A stretch of 64,000 nt of DNA from Parafrigoribacterium_A soli (GCF_040227235.1 NZ_JBELNZ010000004.1:248001-312000), one strand, 5' to 3'; shown: positions 25,514 to 34,644, counted from the stretch's first letter. The notes: generated from the sequence alone by a model not told the origin. Numbers and translations: made by a program.

Positions 25514-26424
25514 TTCGAGGTGTCCTGTCCGGTGCTTGTGTTGGGTTGGTGTGAGGTGCTGGGGTTCCAGCGCGCCGGTTCGATGCGGCCGCCGTAGAGC
25601 GGCAGCTCGAGCGCTGCGTCGGTGGGGAGGAACTGGTCCCACATCCGGTTGAGGCCGGCTGTGCCGTGCTCGTGGATGTGGCTGACCGCATCCAGGTCGA
25701 TGGTTTCGACGATCACGCTCGCGTGGTCATCGGCGACCTCGCGCAGCACGGCGCCGTCCGGTGCGACGATCAGGCTCTGCCCCTTGCCGACCGGGCCAGC
25801 GCAGTTGACGCTCACGGTGAAGGTCTGGTTGACGATGGAGTTCGCCCTGGCGAGCACGAGCTCCTGAGCCCTGTCTGGCGTCGTGGTCTTGACGATGTTG
25901 AGCACGGCCTCCGCGCCCATCCAGCCGAGGTGCCGGCTGACCTCGGGAAACCAGGAGTCGTAGCAGATCGAGAGCCCGAAGCGGCCGACGCCCTCGATGT
26001 CGAACACGACGAAGCGGTCGCCCGGATCGTACGGCTCGTAGGGCCGCCAGGGAAAGATCTTGCGGTAGCTGGCGACGAGGTCGCCCTGGGGCGAGAAGAC
26101 CAGGGCGGTGTTGAACAGCTCGCCGCCTGGACCGAGTTCGCACACGCTACCGGGGACGAGCCACACACCCGCGTTTCTCGCTATCGCTCCAAGCCCGGCA
26201 ACGAGCGGGCCGTCGAGCGGTGCAGCGGAGCGACGGAGAAGATCGTTGCGCCTGTCGGGCGCCTCCTCCTCCGAGCCAAAGAGGTGGAGTTCGGGGTAGA
26301 CCACGAGGGTGGCGCCTCCGCTGCCTTCCAGTACCCGATCAAGATCGGCAGCGAAGGCGTCGAGTGGCGCCCCGATCGGCAGCGGCTGGGCCTGCACTGC
26401 GGCGATACGAATGTTTCGCGGCAT
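25510..26424 (-). CDS. Carbon-nitrogen hydrolase (nitrilase superfamily), longer form
   Basis: This 304-aa enzyme has the nitrilase triad: Glu in LVVYPELHLFG, Lys in ASYRKIFPWRPYEPY and Cys in LSICYDSWFPEVSRHLGWMG. The WRPYEPYDPGD segment and longer C-terminus set it apart from the other nitrilase at 23274, so the two probably have different substrates. AAGGAGC precedes the ATG. It heads the operon nitrilase-permease-nitrilase and is divergent from a GntR regulator that is the likely controller. Confidence 0.88.
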   Translation of the reverse strand: MPRNIRIAAVQAQPLPIGAPLDAFAADLDRVLEGSGGATLVVYPELHLFGSEEEAPDRRNDLLRRSAAPLDGPLVAGLGAIARNAGVWLVPGSVCELGPGGELFNTALVFSPQGDLVASYRKIFPWRPYEPYDPGDRFVVFDIEGVGRFGLSICYDSWFPEVSRHLGWMGAEAVLNIVKTTTPDRAQELVLARANSIVNQTFTVSVNCAGPVGKGQSLIVAPDGAVLREVADDHASVIVETIDLDAVSHIHEHGTAGLNRMWDQFLPTDAALELPLYGGRIEPARWNPSTSHQPNTSTGQDTSK

Positions 26425-26468
26425 TTCCGCTCCTTCTGAGGACGGCTGTGTCCACGACGAATAAAATA

Positions 26469-26481
26469 GATCATATTGATC
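26469..26481. promoter_or_regulatory. GntR-type operator candidate GATCATATTGATC
   Basis: A 5-3-5 inverted repeat (GATCA-TAT-TGATC) sits in an AT-rich stretch midway between the nitrilase operon and the divergent GntR gene. Its size and symmetry fit FadR/GntR operators. It probably overlaps promoters of both directions. Confidence 0.6.
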
Positions 26482-26517
26482 GCATTTGTCCAGAGTGGAA
26501 CGAATAGTCTTGGGTCC

Positions 26518-27279
26518 ATGGCGACAGCGGCGGATGAATCAGGCGATTTCCCGGTGCTGCCCGCGCTGGTTGATCCAGCCGTCGCAGGCATCACCCGGCT
26601 CAGCGCGACGGAGACGGTGCGGGCGCGGATAGCCCTCGCCATCCAGTTCGGCCTCCTCGTTCCGACCGAGCAGCTGCCCTCGGACGCCGACGTCGCCGAA
26701 GCGCTCGGAGTGAGCGAGATCACGGCGCGGCGGGCGCTCAAGAGCCTCGCCGACGACGGCGTGCTGGATCGCCGTCGCGGACGCAGCGGCGGAACCTTCG
26801 TGGCCGAGCACAGCGCCCCGGAACGCGTGGATGCGGTCACCGCCTATCGCGCCGACACCCAGACGGTGCACTCCCTCATCGACCACCGCGTGCTGCTCGA
26901 ATGCGCCCTCACTCACCATGCGGCCCTCGCGGTGACGGACGAACAACTCGACGAGCTGGACGGCTACGTCGAACAGGCATCCCGCGCGCAGAGCTGGACC
27001 GAGTACCACGCCGCGGACGAGAAGCTGCACCTCGCCGTCGCGAGGGCGAGCGGCCTCAACTGGGCAATGCCCCGGTACGGCGAGGTGCTCTACGAGCTGT
27101 ATCGCTACTTCCTCCCCTACCCGATGTCGTACCTGCACGACGTCAACCGCGAGCACGCGCAGCTTGTCGCCGCGCTTCGACGCCACGATCCGGTGGATGC
27201 CGTGGCCATCATCGAAGCGCACGTCTCGACCCTGCACCGCAGCATGTTCGTGGGGCTCGAGGAGCGCGCGGAGAGCTGA
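26518..27279 (+). CDS. GntR-family (FCD type) transcriptional regulator
   Basis: This 253-aa regulator has an N-terminal winged helix with QLPSDADVAEALGVSEITAR and the following ALKSLADDGVLDRRRGRSGG. The all-helical C-terminal FCD effector domain shows EYHAADEKLHLAVARASG and a late HAQLVAALRRHD with candidate metal-binding His residues. The ATG at 26518 is preferred over one at 26476, because the latter would lie in the operator. Divergence from the nitrilase-permease operon makes that operon the likely target. Confidence 0.87.
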   Translation: MATAADESGDFPVLPALVDPAVAGITRLSATETVRARIALAIQFGLLVPTEQLPSDADVAEALGVSEITARRALKSLADDGVLDRRRGRSGGTFVAEHSAPERVDAVTAYRADTQTVHSLIDHRVLLECALTHHAALAVTDEQLDELDGYVEQASRAQSWTEYHAADEKLHLAVARASGLNWAMPRYGEVLYELYRYFLPYPMSYLHDVNREHAQLVAALRRHDPVDAVAIIEAHVSTLHRSMFVGLEERAES

Positions 27280-27293
27280 CCGGTTCGGCCGCC

Positions 27294-27328
27294 GAGCCCG
27301 TCGAAGCGTCCGACGAGCTCAGGGAGCA
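27294..27328. repeat. Dispersed GAGCCCGTCGAAGCG / CGACGAGCTCAGGG repeat between convergent genes
   Basis: Two arms of the GTCGAAG/CGACGAGCTCAGGGA family lie in the 39-bp gap between the GntR gene and nicotinamidase and run into the last codons of the latter. The arrangement could fold as a hairpin and serve as a two-way transcription end. Confidence 0.5.
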
Positions 27329-27915
27329 AGTGGCGCGGTACTCGGCTCCACGACGGCGCCCTCCGCGGCGAGGTCGCGCAGGGCCGCGGCGCTCGACTCC
27401 GGGGCAACGCCCGCGACGAGATCCTCGAGCACGCGAACGGAGCGACCGGCGGCGAGCGCGTCACGCGCCGAGGCGAGCACACAGTAGTCGGTCGCGATTC
27501 CGGCGACGTCGATGTCGGTGATGCCGAGCTCATCCAGGGTGCGCAGCACGCTGTGCCCGTTCTGCGTCACGCCCTCGAAGATCGAATAGGCGGGCTTGCC
27601 CTGCCCCTTCTGCACGTGCACGTCGACATCCGAGAGGTCGAGCGCGGGGTGATATTCCGCGCCCACGGTGCCGGCCACGCAGTGAACCGGCCAGGTGCTC
27701 ACGAAGTCCGGGGCGGCATCCGTCGCGAAGTGACCGCCGTTGTCGCTGTCGGCGTCGTGCCAGTCGCGCGAGGCGAAGACATGCTCGTAGCGCTCGGGAT
27801 GCTGCACGAGCAGCGTCGTGATGCCCGCGGCCACCCGCGACCCGCCTTCGACTCCGAGCGCGCCTCCCTCGGTGAAGTCGTTCTGCACATCGATGATGAA
27901 CAACGCACGCGTCAT
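27319..27915 (-). CDS. pncA: Nicotinamidase (isochorismatase-like)
   Basis: This 198-aa enzyme hydrolyses nicotinamide to nicotinate for NAD salvage. The catalytic triad is Asp in LFIIDVQNDFTEGGAL, Lys in VHVQKGQGKPAYS and Cys in GIATDYCVLASARDAL. Metal-binding residues fit FASRDWHDAD with the downstream His in GGHFAT. Length is normal. It stands alone, convergent with the GntR gene and upstream of the DD-peptidase gene on the same strand. Confidence 0.9.
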   Translation of the reverse strand: MTRALFIIDVQNDFTEGGALGVEGGSRVAAGITTLLVQHPERYEHVFASRDWHDADSDNGGHFATDAAPDFVSTWPVHCVAGTVGAEYHPALDLSDVDVHVQKGQGKPAYSIFEGVTQNGHSVLRTLDELGITDIDVAGIATDYCVLASARDALAAGRSVRVLEDLVAGVAPESSAAALRDLAAEGAVVEPSTAPLAP

Positions 27916-27941
27916 GTGTTCTCCCGCCTGGGTGGCCGTGG

Positions 27942-29690
27942 TCAGTTATTGGACAGGTTATCGCCGCACTTGAATGCGCCGGTGGTGACCGTGTCGATGG
28001 CGGCCATCGCGCTGCTGCGCACGTTGCCGAGCGCGTAGAAGGCGAAGGCGAGCGACGTTCCGTCGGCCGCGTGCACGATGCCGCCGAGCGTGTAGACGTT
28101 GGCGATGCTGCCGGTCTTGGCGTTCACCGCTCCCCTGGCCACGGCGTTCGCGCCGGTGAACCGGCCAGCCAGGGTTCCCGTCTTGCCGGAGACGGGCAGC
28201 GAGTCGTAGATGATGTTGAGGTTGTCCGCGCCCGCGAGCACCTTGGCCATGAGCTGGGCCACGACGAGCGGCGGAACACCATCGTTCTTGCTCTCGCCGG
28301 ATCCGTCCTTGATCGCGAGATTCGGGGCGACGACGCCGTAGCTCGCGAGAGCGCTCGTGACGACGCCGGTGAGCGAGGCGGCCGAGCCATCCTTGCCCGC
28401 GACCTTCGAGGAAACGCGCGCGAGCATCTCGGCGAGCGTGTTATCTGACACGGGAAGCATCTTGGCGATGAGTGATCTCACCGGCTGCGATTTCACCTCG
28501 CCGAGCTGCGGATTCGTCGTGATCGCCGAGCCGAGCGTCAGCTTCGCGTCCGGCACGCCGAGCGCCGCGGCGAAGGCCTTGCCCGCGGCCATCACCGGAT
28601 CGGTGCTGCGCGGGCTGTCTTGGGCGCGCGGGTTGGCGCGGTCGCCGTCGACCATGAGCGGCACGATCCTCGGCTGGTAACCGTGGGTTCGCTCGGTCTC
28701 CGGCCAGCTGGGATCCCAGGCGTCGCCGTTGTTCCACATCGTCGCGTCGAGGATGATGTCGGTGATCGGCTTGTCGTACGCGCCCTTCACCTGCGCTGCG
28801 AGGTCGCTCAACTGCGGCGGGTCGGGATAGACGCTTCCGCCACCCGCGCTCAGCGTGGGGTCACCCCCGCCGACGAGCACGACGGTTCCGTCTTCGCTGC
28901 CCGCGTAGACCTTGGTCGACAACCGGTAGTCGGGCCCAAGCACCTTAAGCGCGGTGGCGGCGATGAGCGTCTTCATCACGCTCGCGGTGGGTGCAGGTGT
29001 ACCCGCCGAACGATCGAACAGCACCTCACCGGTCGAGGCGTTCAGCACACTGCCCTCGAAGGTACCGAGTCGCGGATCGGCGGCGAGTGCCCCGATGGAA
29101 CAGGTGCGCAGCCTCGTCGCCGCGGTCGTCGCGGACGGCACGGGCCGCGGTGGCTCCACGGTCGGGGTCGGACTCGGGGACGCGAGGACGGCCGCGACCG
29201 GCGTCGGGCCGAATGTCGACCCGGCGAACACCGCACCGGCGCCGAGCAGAACGAAGGCCACGCCGAGCGCCGAGAATAACCAGACATTCGGATGCTTCGC
29301 GATGAGCGCGCCGATTCCGCCGCCGGCCGACGCCGCGCCGGCCTTCGATGCCGTCGGCGTCGCTGCGGCGGTGCCATCCGCGTCATCGCCGACCGCGGTA
29401 GCGGCGAAGGCGACCGTCGCGGCGCCGGTGGGGTCTGCGCTCAGGAGGGCCTCGTCGCCCACGCGCGACTCCGCCCCGATCAGGGCGTCCATGTTCATGG
29501 CGACGGTCGGTGCCGGTTCCTGCGGAGCGGCTGGCGTCGCATCCACTGCACCGTCAACACCTGCGGCCTCGCGGGCCTCACGTCGAGTGAGTGGCTGGGT
29601 CGCGTCCTGCGCGCCGGAAGCCGCCGAATCCGGCGATGCTCCATTCATGGACGCGTCGTCGGGCGATCGGGGCTCGTGCGGCTCACTCAC
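27942..29690 (-). CDS. dacB: D-alanyl-D-alanine carboxypeptidase/endopeptidase (PBP4 type, S13)
   Basis: This 582-aa penicillin-binding protein trims or cuts peptidoglycan stem peptides outside the membrane. The first 134 residues are a cytoplasmic, low-complexity Ala/Thr/Asp segment. A single helix (about 135-157, VWLFSALGVAFVLLGAG) anchors it. The active site is SVMK (Ser237-Lys240), SDN in PVSDNTLAEML and KTG in VSGKTGTLAGRF. The long cytoplasmic extension, unusual for the family, is a typical actinobacterial feature. Confidence 0.92.
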   Translation of the reverse strand: MSEPHEPRSPDDASMNGASPDSAASGAQDATQPLTRREAREAAGVDGAVDATPAAPQEPAPTVAMNMDALIGAESRVGDEALLSADPTGAATVAFAATAVGDDADGTAAATPTASKAGAASAGGGIGALIAKHPNVWLFSALGVAFVLLGAGAVFAGSTFGPTPVAAVLASPSPTPTVEPPRPVPSATTAATRLRTCSIGALAADPRLGTFEGSVLNASTGEVLFDRSAGTPAPTASVMKTLIAATALKVLGPDYRLSTKVYAGSEDGTVVLVGGGDPTLSAGGGSVYPDPPQLSDLAAQVKGAYDKPITDIILDATMWNNGDAWDPSWPETERTHGYQPRIVPLMVDGDRANPRAQDSPRSTDPVMAAGKAFAAALGVPDAKLTLGSAITTNPQLGEVKSQPVRSLIAKMLPVSDNTLAEMLARVSSKVAGKDGSAASLTGVVTSALASYGVVAPNLAIKDGSGESKNDGVPPLVVAQLMAKVLAGADNLNIIYDSLPVSGKTGTLAGRFTGANAVARGAVNAKTGSIANVYTLGGIVHAADGTSLAFAFYALGNVRSSAMAAIDTVTTGAFKCGDNLSNN

Positions 29691-29762
29691 CCCGTCATGA
29701 TACCGGGCGCAGCAGCGAGCCGAGCGGGCCTGAGCAGTCGCACCGACCCCTGCTTGCGGGCG

Positions 29763-30746
29763 CTACTCGCCCGGATAGACGAGCTCGATCTGCCTGCGCA
29801 CCTCGTCGAGGGTCTCCATGATCCGCACGCTCTCGATCGCCGGGAGCATCTCCCCCTCGAGCAGGCGCTCGTTCACGAGGCGCTCAAGCTCCCAAGCCTG
29901 ATACTGCATCCCGCGATTCTGCACGGGCTGGTCGAATCGCTCGATCGCCGCGCCGCTGGCGTCGTAGACCGTGAAGGGCGTCGGCGTGTACCAGACGGAC
30001 TCGATCTCGATGCGGCCCTTCGTCCCGATGATCGCGGCGCGGTTGGGGCCCAGGGTGTCGAGCGCGGTGTGCAGCACGGCCTGTTGTCCATCCGCATAGC
30101 CGAGGATGATCGCGGTCTGCCTGTCCACGCCGGTCGCGGTTCTCGAGGCGTGGGCCAGGATGCTCGCGGGAACGCCGAACACGTCGTGGGCGAACGAGAC
30201 CGGATAGATGCCGAGGTCGAGCAGCGCACCTCCGCCGAGTTCTGGCGCGTTGATGCGGTGGGCCGGATCGGTGGGCAGGTTCTGATCGTGATCCGCGATG
30301 AGGGTGCGAACTTCGCCGATGGTGCCCGCGGCGATGATCTCGCGGATGCGCAGCATGTGCGGCAGGAACCTCGTCCACATTGCCTCGAGCACCACGAGGT
30401 GCTTCTCCGCGGCGAGGTCCACGAGCGCCTTGGCGTCTGCCGCCGTCATCGTGAACGGCTTCTCGACGAGCACGTGCTTGCCTGCGTCCAGCGCGAGCCT
30501 GGCGTTCGCCGCGTGCATCGGATGCGGTGTGGAGACGTAGATCGCGTCGACGTTGGGATCGGCCACCAGAGCTTCATAGCTCGGGTGTGCGGTGGGGATA
30601 CCGAACTCAGCGGCGAAGGCATCCGCAGACGCCTGCGTTCTCGAGCCCACCGCGACCACGACGAACCCGTTGCCGAGCAGGTCGGTCGTCTGCTGGTGCG
30701 CGATCCAGCCGGTGCCCAGGATTCCCCAGCGAATCTTCTCTGCCAC
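29763..30746 (-). CDS. Gfo/Idh/MocA-family oxidoreductase
   Basis: This 327-aa NAD(P)-dependent dehydrogenase starts IRWGILGTGWIAHQQTTDLL, a Rossmann fold. The conserved catalytic Lys is in HVLVEKPFTMTAADA, and the LGGGALLDLGIYPVSFA segment belongs to the C-terminal substrate domain. Relatives act on sugars, inositols or trans-dihydrodiols. The specific substrate cannot be inferred and its neighbours give no pathway. Confidence 0.88.
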   Translation of the reverse strand: MAEKIRWGILGTGWIAHQQTTDLLGNGFVVVAVGSRTQASADAFAAEFGIPTAHPSYEALVADPNVDAIYVSTPHPMHAANARLALDAGKHVLVEKPFTMTAADAKALVDLAAEKHLVVLEAMWTRFLPHMLRIREIIAAGTIGEVRTLIADHDQNLPTDPAHRINAPELGGGALLDLGIYPVSFAHDVFGVPASILAHASRTATGVDRQTAIILGYADGQQAVLHTALDTLGPNRAAIIGTKGRIEIESVWYTPTPFTVYDASGAAIERFDQPVQNRGMQYQAWELERLVNERLLEGEMLPAIESVRIMETLDEVRRQIELVYPGE

Positions 30747-30854
30747 GATGCGTCTCCCTGCCGCGGGACGACCCTCGCCCGCACTGCGGACGGCCGCGAG
30801 CGCGACGATCCTCAGTGCGAATCTAACAGGCGACGCCTGCGATCCGAATCCGTG

Positions 30855-31727
30855 CTAGCAGCCGATCCAGCGAGCCGCGGCCCTGGTGAAACCGGCCGAA
30901 TCGCCGTTGCCACCGTGGGTCATCGCGAAGGCGATGCAGACGTTTGCCGTGGTCCCCGTGAAGGTCGGACGATAGAGCGAAGCGCGGTGAGCCAGCGAAT
31001 CCCACCACTTCTGGGCAACGGTGGCACCCGTGTTGCCCGAGCCGCCGGCCAGGTTGCCATCACAGCCCACGCTCGGAGTCGTATCCGAGTAGTAGAGGCC
31101 GGTGCTCGGGTCGGGGTTGATGCTGTGCACACCCGCGTGGCCCCACGTGTTGCCCGGGTCCGCGCTCGGGTCGTTCGCCATCCACTGCAGTCGCGTCTGC
31201 ATGCAGGTGTCATAGCGGAAATGGCTCATCGGCACCGGCTGCAGGCAGTTGGCGACCCGGATGGCGTTGTAGGCAGCGGCAAAGCTCGCGAGGTCCGCGT
31301 TGCCGTTCACGGCGCCGCCGACGTTGGCGGGGCATCCGCCACCGGATGCCGCGTAGGCAGCGCGACGCTGGGCAGCCGTACCGCCGCCGCTCTTGCCGTT
31401 CGGAGCGGGCGGTACGACGATGACGGGCTTCGGCACCGGCTTCTGTGCCAGGTGTTCAGTGTCAACAGTTGTGACAACCGGTGCCGAAGCCGCGGCCCTG
31501 ATCGCGGCATCGTTCTGAGCGATCGACGCCGGCGCGCCGTTCGTGTACGAGGCGATGGATGCCATCGCGGACTCCGCGGATGCGGGAGAGGCGAACGCGG
31601 GAAGGGTCGCGTCGCCCGCGTATGCGGCCACCGTGTTCCCCAGAGCGGGCCCGCTGCCGCCGACGAATGGAAGCACCAGAGTCAGCACCGCTGTGACAAT
31701 CGTCGTCAGTAATGCGAAGCGCTTCAT
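30855..31727 (-). CDS. Secreted CAP/SCP-like domain protein
   Basis: This 290-aa exported protein has a signal peptide (KRFALLTTIVTAVLTLVLPF, residues 2-21) with likely cleavage after the Ala/Gly-rich stretch. A Pro/Ala linker (VPKPVIVVPPAPNGK) follows. The C-terminal region has the CAP superfamily layout: NAIRVANCLQPVPMSHFRYD, QWMANDPS, WGHAG, KWWDSLAHRASLY and NVCIAFAMTH, with paired Cys residues. CAP proteins are extracellular and of varied function. Its 243-bp upstream region carries several GTACCCCGA and ACCCCC motifs. Confidence 0.75.
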   Translation of the reverse strand: MKRFALLTTIVTAVLTLVLPFVGGSGPALGNTVAAYAGDATLPAFASPASAESAMASIASYTNGAPASIAQNDAAIRAAASAPVVTTVDTEHLAQKPVPKPVIVVPPAPNGKSGGGTAAQRRAAYAASGGGCPANVGGAVNGNADLASFAAAYNAIRVANCLQPVPMSHFRYDTCMQTRLQWMANDPSADPGNTWGHAGVHSINPDPSTGLYYSDTTPSVGCDGNLAGGSGNTGATVAQKWWDSLAHRASLYRPTFTGTTANVCIAFAMTHGGNGDSAGFTRAAARWIGC

Positions 31728-31760
31728 TACAGTTCCCCCGAACCCCCAAGCCTCAGACGT

Positions 31761-31932
31761 GTACCCCGATAATCACGCGCCCTGTGGCCATTACTGTCAG
31801 TAACAGTATGCGGGCGATACCGACGGCGCAAGCTGATGCGGCGCCTGTGGGCCACTACCTCCCTCGTTTTGGGGGTGTTTCGCTCACGAGAATCACCCTC
31901 AACCTTGGCATTCCTCGAGTTTTGTACCCCGA
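31761..31932. promoter_or_regulatory. Regulatory region of the CAP gene with repeated C-rich motifs and palindrome
   Basis: GTACCCCGA occurs at 31761-31769 and 31924-31932. CCCTC-GTTTT-GGGGGT at 31861-31876 is the inverse of ACCCCC-N5-GAGGG, also found at 36567 and 57422. TTACTGTCAGTAA (31791-31803) is a perfect 13-bp palindrome that extends into TACTGT-CAGTA-ACAGTA. These sites probably control the CAP gene on the minus strand. Confidence 0.5.
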
Positions 31933-31970
31933 AAGACCGTAGTCGCGCCATGGCACCGGTGCGGTCCGAA

Positions 31971-33653
31971 CTATGAGGCGGAGTTGAAGAATCGCGCCGA
32001 CATTGCGAGGGCCTCCTCGATCGCGCGAGCGCGAATTCCCGGGCTGAACAGGGCATGATCACCCGTCGGATGTTCGATCACGGTCAGGCGCCCGAGCGTC
32101 CGATTGAGGCGTCGAGCCGCCGTCTCACCGCGATGCGCTTTAAAGATGTCGGTGTCCCGGGGACTCAGCAATATCGTCACGTCGGTGCCCGCAGCGAGTG
32201 CGCCACGAAGGCTGGGCTCAACGAACTGCACTAGCCCGCGCGTGGCAAGGGCGAGCATGATCCGATACGGTGCCCTGCGCTTGGCGACCGCAATCGCCCG
32301 CTCCCTGAGAGCGTGCCATTTAGTGGGGGCCACGGGGGCAGCCTTCGAGGTGGGTGGCAATGGGCGAACGCGATAGTCGCTGACCGAGGAGGCGGCAACG
32401 AACGCTACGCGATCCGATGCCGCAGCGAGTCCCACCCACGACCCGACACACATTCCGGCGACGCCGATCTTTTCTCGCGGCATCGCCAGATCGGCGATGA
32501 TGTCCGCACCATCCTCGAGCCACTCCTTGGCAAAAAGCATCTTCGGCTCTTCGCTGTGCACCTCACCGGTCTCGCCGGTCCCCCGCCTGTCGACGCGCAG
32601 GGCGCGAAAGCCGAGGACCGCCAGCCGCCGCGCCAGATCCACCTGATGCCGCGTGGCACCCGTGCGATGCTCGGCCGAACCGTTGTGCAGGATCACCACG
32701 GGGAGGTCGTCGGCACCGCCTGCGGGCCGGGTCTCGATCCCGAAGAGATCATTCGGGCCGATTCGGCGAAGGCGCTCCTCGACGGCAGACCCTTCGTAGC
32801 TGAAGTACACGAGGTCTACAGGAACCGGCAGCGGAACCGGAAGTGGCCTGCGGTCCGTGGCGAATCGCGAGTTGAGCCATCCGGTAACCACGTTCACGCT
32901 TGCCGCAGGAATCCAGGAATCCACACTCGACACGTCGAGGCTCTCCTCGTGTTCGGTCACCTCCAGCACATCGCAGCGTTCCTGAACCGGCCGCAGCGAC
33001 GGGGGGACAACGCCGCCCTTCCCTGCGCGCACGGCAACGAGGGTGGGCACCCGCGAGGCGACGCCCGCGTCGTAGCTGAGCGCCTCGATACCCTCCGCGA
33101 ACCATTGCGGCATCTCGGCGCCGGCGATCTCGACCACACCGTCCGGGGCCTCCTCGGCCAGGGAGCCGAGCGCGAGAGAGTAGATGGAGCGCTGCCGCCG
33201 CATCCACTGTCGACCGGATGAAACGGGATCCCAGAGCACGAGTCCGGCCGGGGCAGGGTCTCCCGCTGCCGCGAGAGATGCCACCAGAGCGCCGCTACCG
33301 AGCCCGAGATAGACGATGGAATCGCAGCCGCTGCTGCGCAGTGCGCCCGCCGCCAGCTCCGCTCCCTGCCCGAACGCATCCATCGAGAGCGGTGCGGTCG
33401 AGTCACCGAAGCCCGGGTAATCGAAACGGATGACCGGAATCCCCGATTCCGCGATTCGGTCGGCGAGGTAGCGAAGTGTCCGATAGGCGACCGTGTAGTC
33501 GTAACCGATGGGCGGGCAGACGACAACGCCGACCGACGCCGCGTCGTGCGGAAGGTGCAGCGTTGCGAGGATCGCGCCGTCGTCGAGCCAGGTGTCAACA
33601 GTCGTCACCGAGACGGACGGCGTCGACTGGGCGGCTGAAGTCGGCACAGACAC
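31971..33653 (-). CDS. Double alpha/beta hydrolase of the carrier-protein operon
   Basis: This 560-aa protein has two alpha/beta-hydrolase folds in tandem. The first half has PPIGYDYTVAYRTLRYLADR and IRFDYPGFGDSTAPL, but its nucleophile elbow reads LGLGSGAL, without Ser or Cys at the expected place, so it may be inactive. The second half has LRVDRRGTGETGEV and the elbow VAGMCVGSWVG with Cys as likely nucleophile, plus SPRDTDIF and the late GDHALFSPG with the catalytic His. It starts with a GTG inside the stop of the ligase gene (TAGTG). It may release or transfer the product from the carrier protein. It shows some likeness to exosortase-system-associated hydrolases. Confidence 0.8.
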   Translation of the reverse strand: MSVPTSAAQSTPSVSVTTVDTWLDDGAILATLHLPHDAASVGVVVCPPIGYDYTVAYRTLRYLADRIAESGIPVIRFDYPGFGDSTAPLSMDAFGQGAELAAGALRSSGCDSIVYLGLGSGALVASLAAAGDPAPAGLVLWDPVSSGRQWMRRQRSIYSLALGSLAEEAPDGVVEIAGAEMPQWFAEGIEALSYDAGVASRVPTLVAVRAGKGGVVPPSLRPVQERCDVLEVTEHEESLDVSSVDSWIPAASVNVVTGWLNSRFATDRRPLPVPLPVPVDLVYFSYEGSAVEERLRRIGPNDLFGIETRPAGGADDLPVVILHNGSAEHRTGATRHQVDLARRLAVLGFRALRVDRRGTGETGEVHSEEPKMLFAKEWLEDGADIIADLAMPREKIGVAGMCVGSWVGLAAASDRVAFVAASSVSDYRVRPLPPTSKAAPVAPTKWHALRERAIAVAKRRAPYRIMLALATRGLVQFVEPSLRGALAAGTDVTILLSPRDTDIFKAHRGETAARRLNRTLGRLTVIEHPTGDHALFSPGIRARAIEEALAMSARFFNSAS

Positions 33654-34636
33654 TATTTACTACGCGGGTCGAGTCTGAGTTCGGATCTGACCGCGTCGGG
33701 CCACGTCGCCAGGTCGGTACCGTGAGTGCGCAGCAAGGCAAGCACTATGCGTTCGAGTCCCCATCCCAGGCAGGAGCTGTGTGCGACGGACCCGTCGGAC
33801 GTCTGGATGCTGAAGGCGGCTCCGAAGTGGTCACCGTGCTGGTTGCCCGAGGCAACCGCCGTGCCCTCGTCCAAATCACCGTAGATCTTCACCACGACTT
33901 CGAGCTTCGCCTCATCGGCAAGCTGGTTGCGGGCAAGGAAGCGGCCGGTTCGCCCAAAAAAGGGGTCGTTCGCAGGGACCAACTCGGCATCGAGCCCGAG
34001 CGCGCGAAGTCCTTCGAGCTGGCGCTGGCACATCTCGTCGCGGAACGCCTTTGCCGCCGCCTCCTCTCCGACGAAGACGAACTCCTGCTGGCGGAACACC
34101 TGCAGGCGCATCGGGTCGTGAGAGGGTTCGTGCCTGAAGCAGAAGCCCAGAAGGTCGAAGACGCTACCGGCCGCCGGCACCGTGCCGCGGAGCCGCTCAT
34201 AGAGCGGGTGGCAGACGGCCGGCACCAGGGCGGTCTCAGCCGGGCTGAGCCAGGAGTCCCAGGTCTTCCCCTCCGCACGAGCGGCAACGAGGCCCTTGTG
34301 CTCTGCGTCTGAACCGAAGAACCCGTTGATCGTTCCGCTGAGGTGCGGGAACGACACGATGTAATCCGTTCGCTCGTACTCGGGCCGCGCGATGACCGGG
34401 GCAAAGCGCAATCGGCTGGCGTTCTGGTCGGAATAGAGACTCACCACATGCGCGGCGACCGCGTCGACCAGGTCCTCGAAGAGACCCGAGCGGCCATAGA
34501 GGCCGGGTAGGCCCGCGTCGACGAGCATGCCAGACGCCAGGATCTCGGCACGGAACTCCCTGCGAGCGATCTCGAGTGCGCCGCCGGCATCGGCAGCGTC
34601 GCCCGCCTCCGCGGGGATGGTGTGAGCATCGGTCAT
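33653..34636 (-). CDS. Amino acid--[acyl-carrier-protein] ligase (seryl-tRNA synthetase-like)
   Basis: The 327-aa protein is a class II aminoacyl-tRNA-synthetase catalytic core without a tRNA-binding arm. Motif 2 reads FCFRHEPSHDPMRLQVFRQQ, and motif 3 is LGWGLERIVLALL. Candidate zinc ligands are Cys in VPAVCHPLYE, Glu in QQEFVFVG and Cys in AHSSCLGWG, as in atypical archaeal SerRS and the amino acid:carrier-protein ligases described in rhizobia. Known relatives activate glycine or alanine with ATP and load it onto the phosphopantetheine of a carrier protein. A carrier protein is encoded two genes upstream. It is separated from the dehydrogenase gene by 8 nt. Confidence 0.88.
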   Translation of the reverse strand: MTDAHTIPAEAGDAADAGGALEIARREFRAEILASGMLVDAGLPGLYGRSGLFEDLVDAVAAHVVSLYSDQNASRLRFAPVIARPEYERTDYIVSFPHLSGTINGFFGSDAEHKGLVAARAEGKTWDSWLSPAETALVPAVCHPLYERLRGTVPAAGSVFDLLGFCFRHEPSHDPMRLQVFRQQEFVFVGEEAAAKAFRDEMCQRQLEGLRALGLDAELVPANDPFFGRTGRFLARNQLADEAKLEVVVKIYGDLDEGTAVASGNQHGDHFGAAFSIQTSDGSVAHSSCLGWGLERIVLALLRTHGTDLATWPDAVRSELRLDPRSK

Positions 34637-34644
34637 GAGGGCCC

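Noticed and set aside
23885..25597. 570-codon plus-strand frame opposite the permease
   Set aside because: Rich in Arg, Asp, Glu and His with no domain; antisense to a clear 12-helix transporter.
24177..25691. 504-codon minus-strand frame overlapping the permease in another frame
   Set aside because: Arg-rich out-of-frame reading of the real permease gene.
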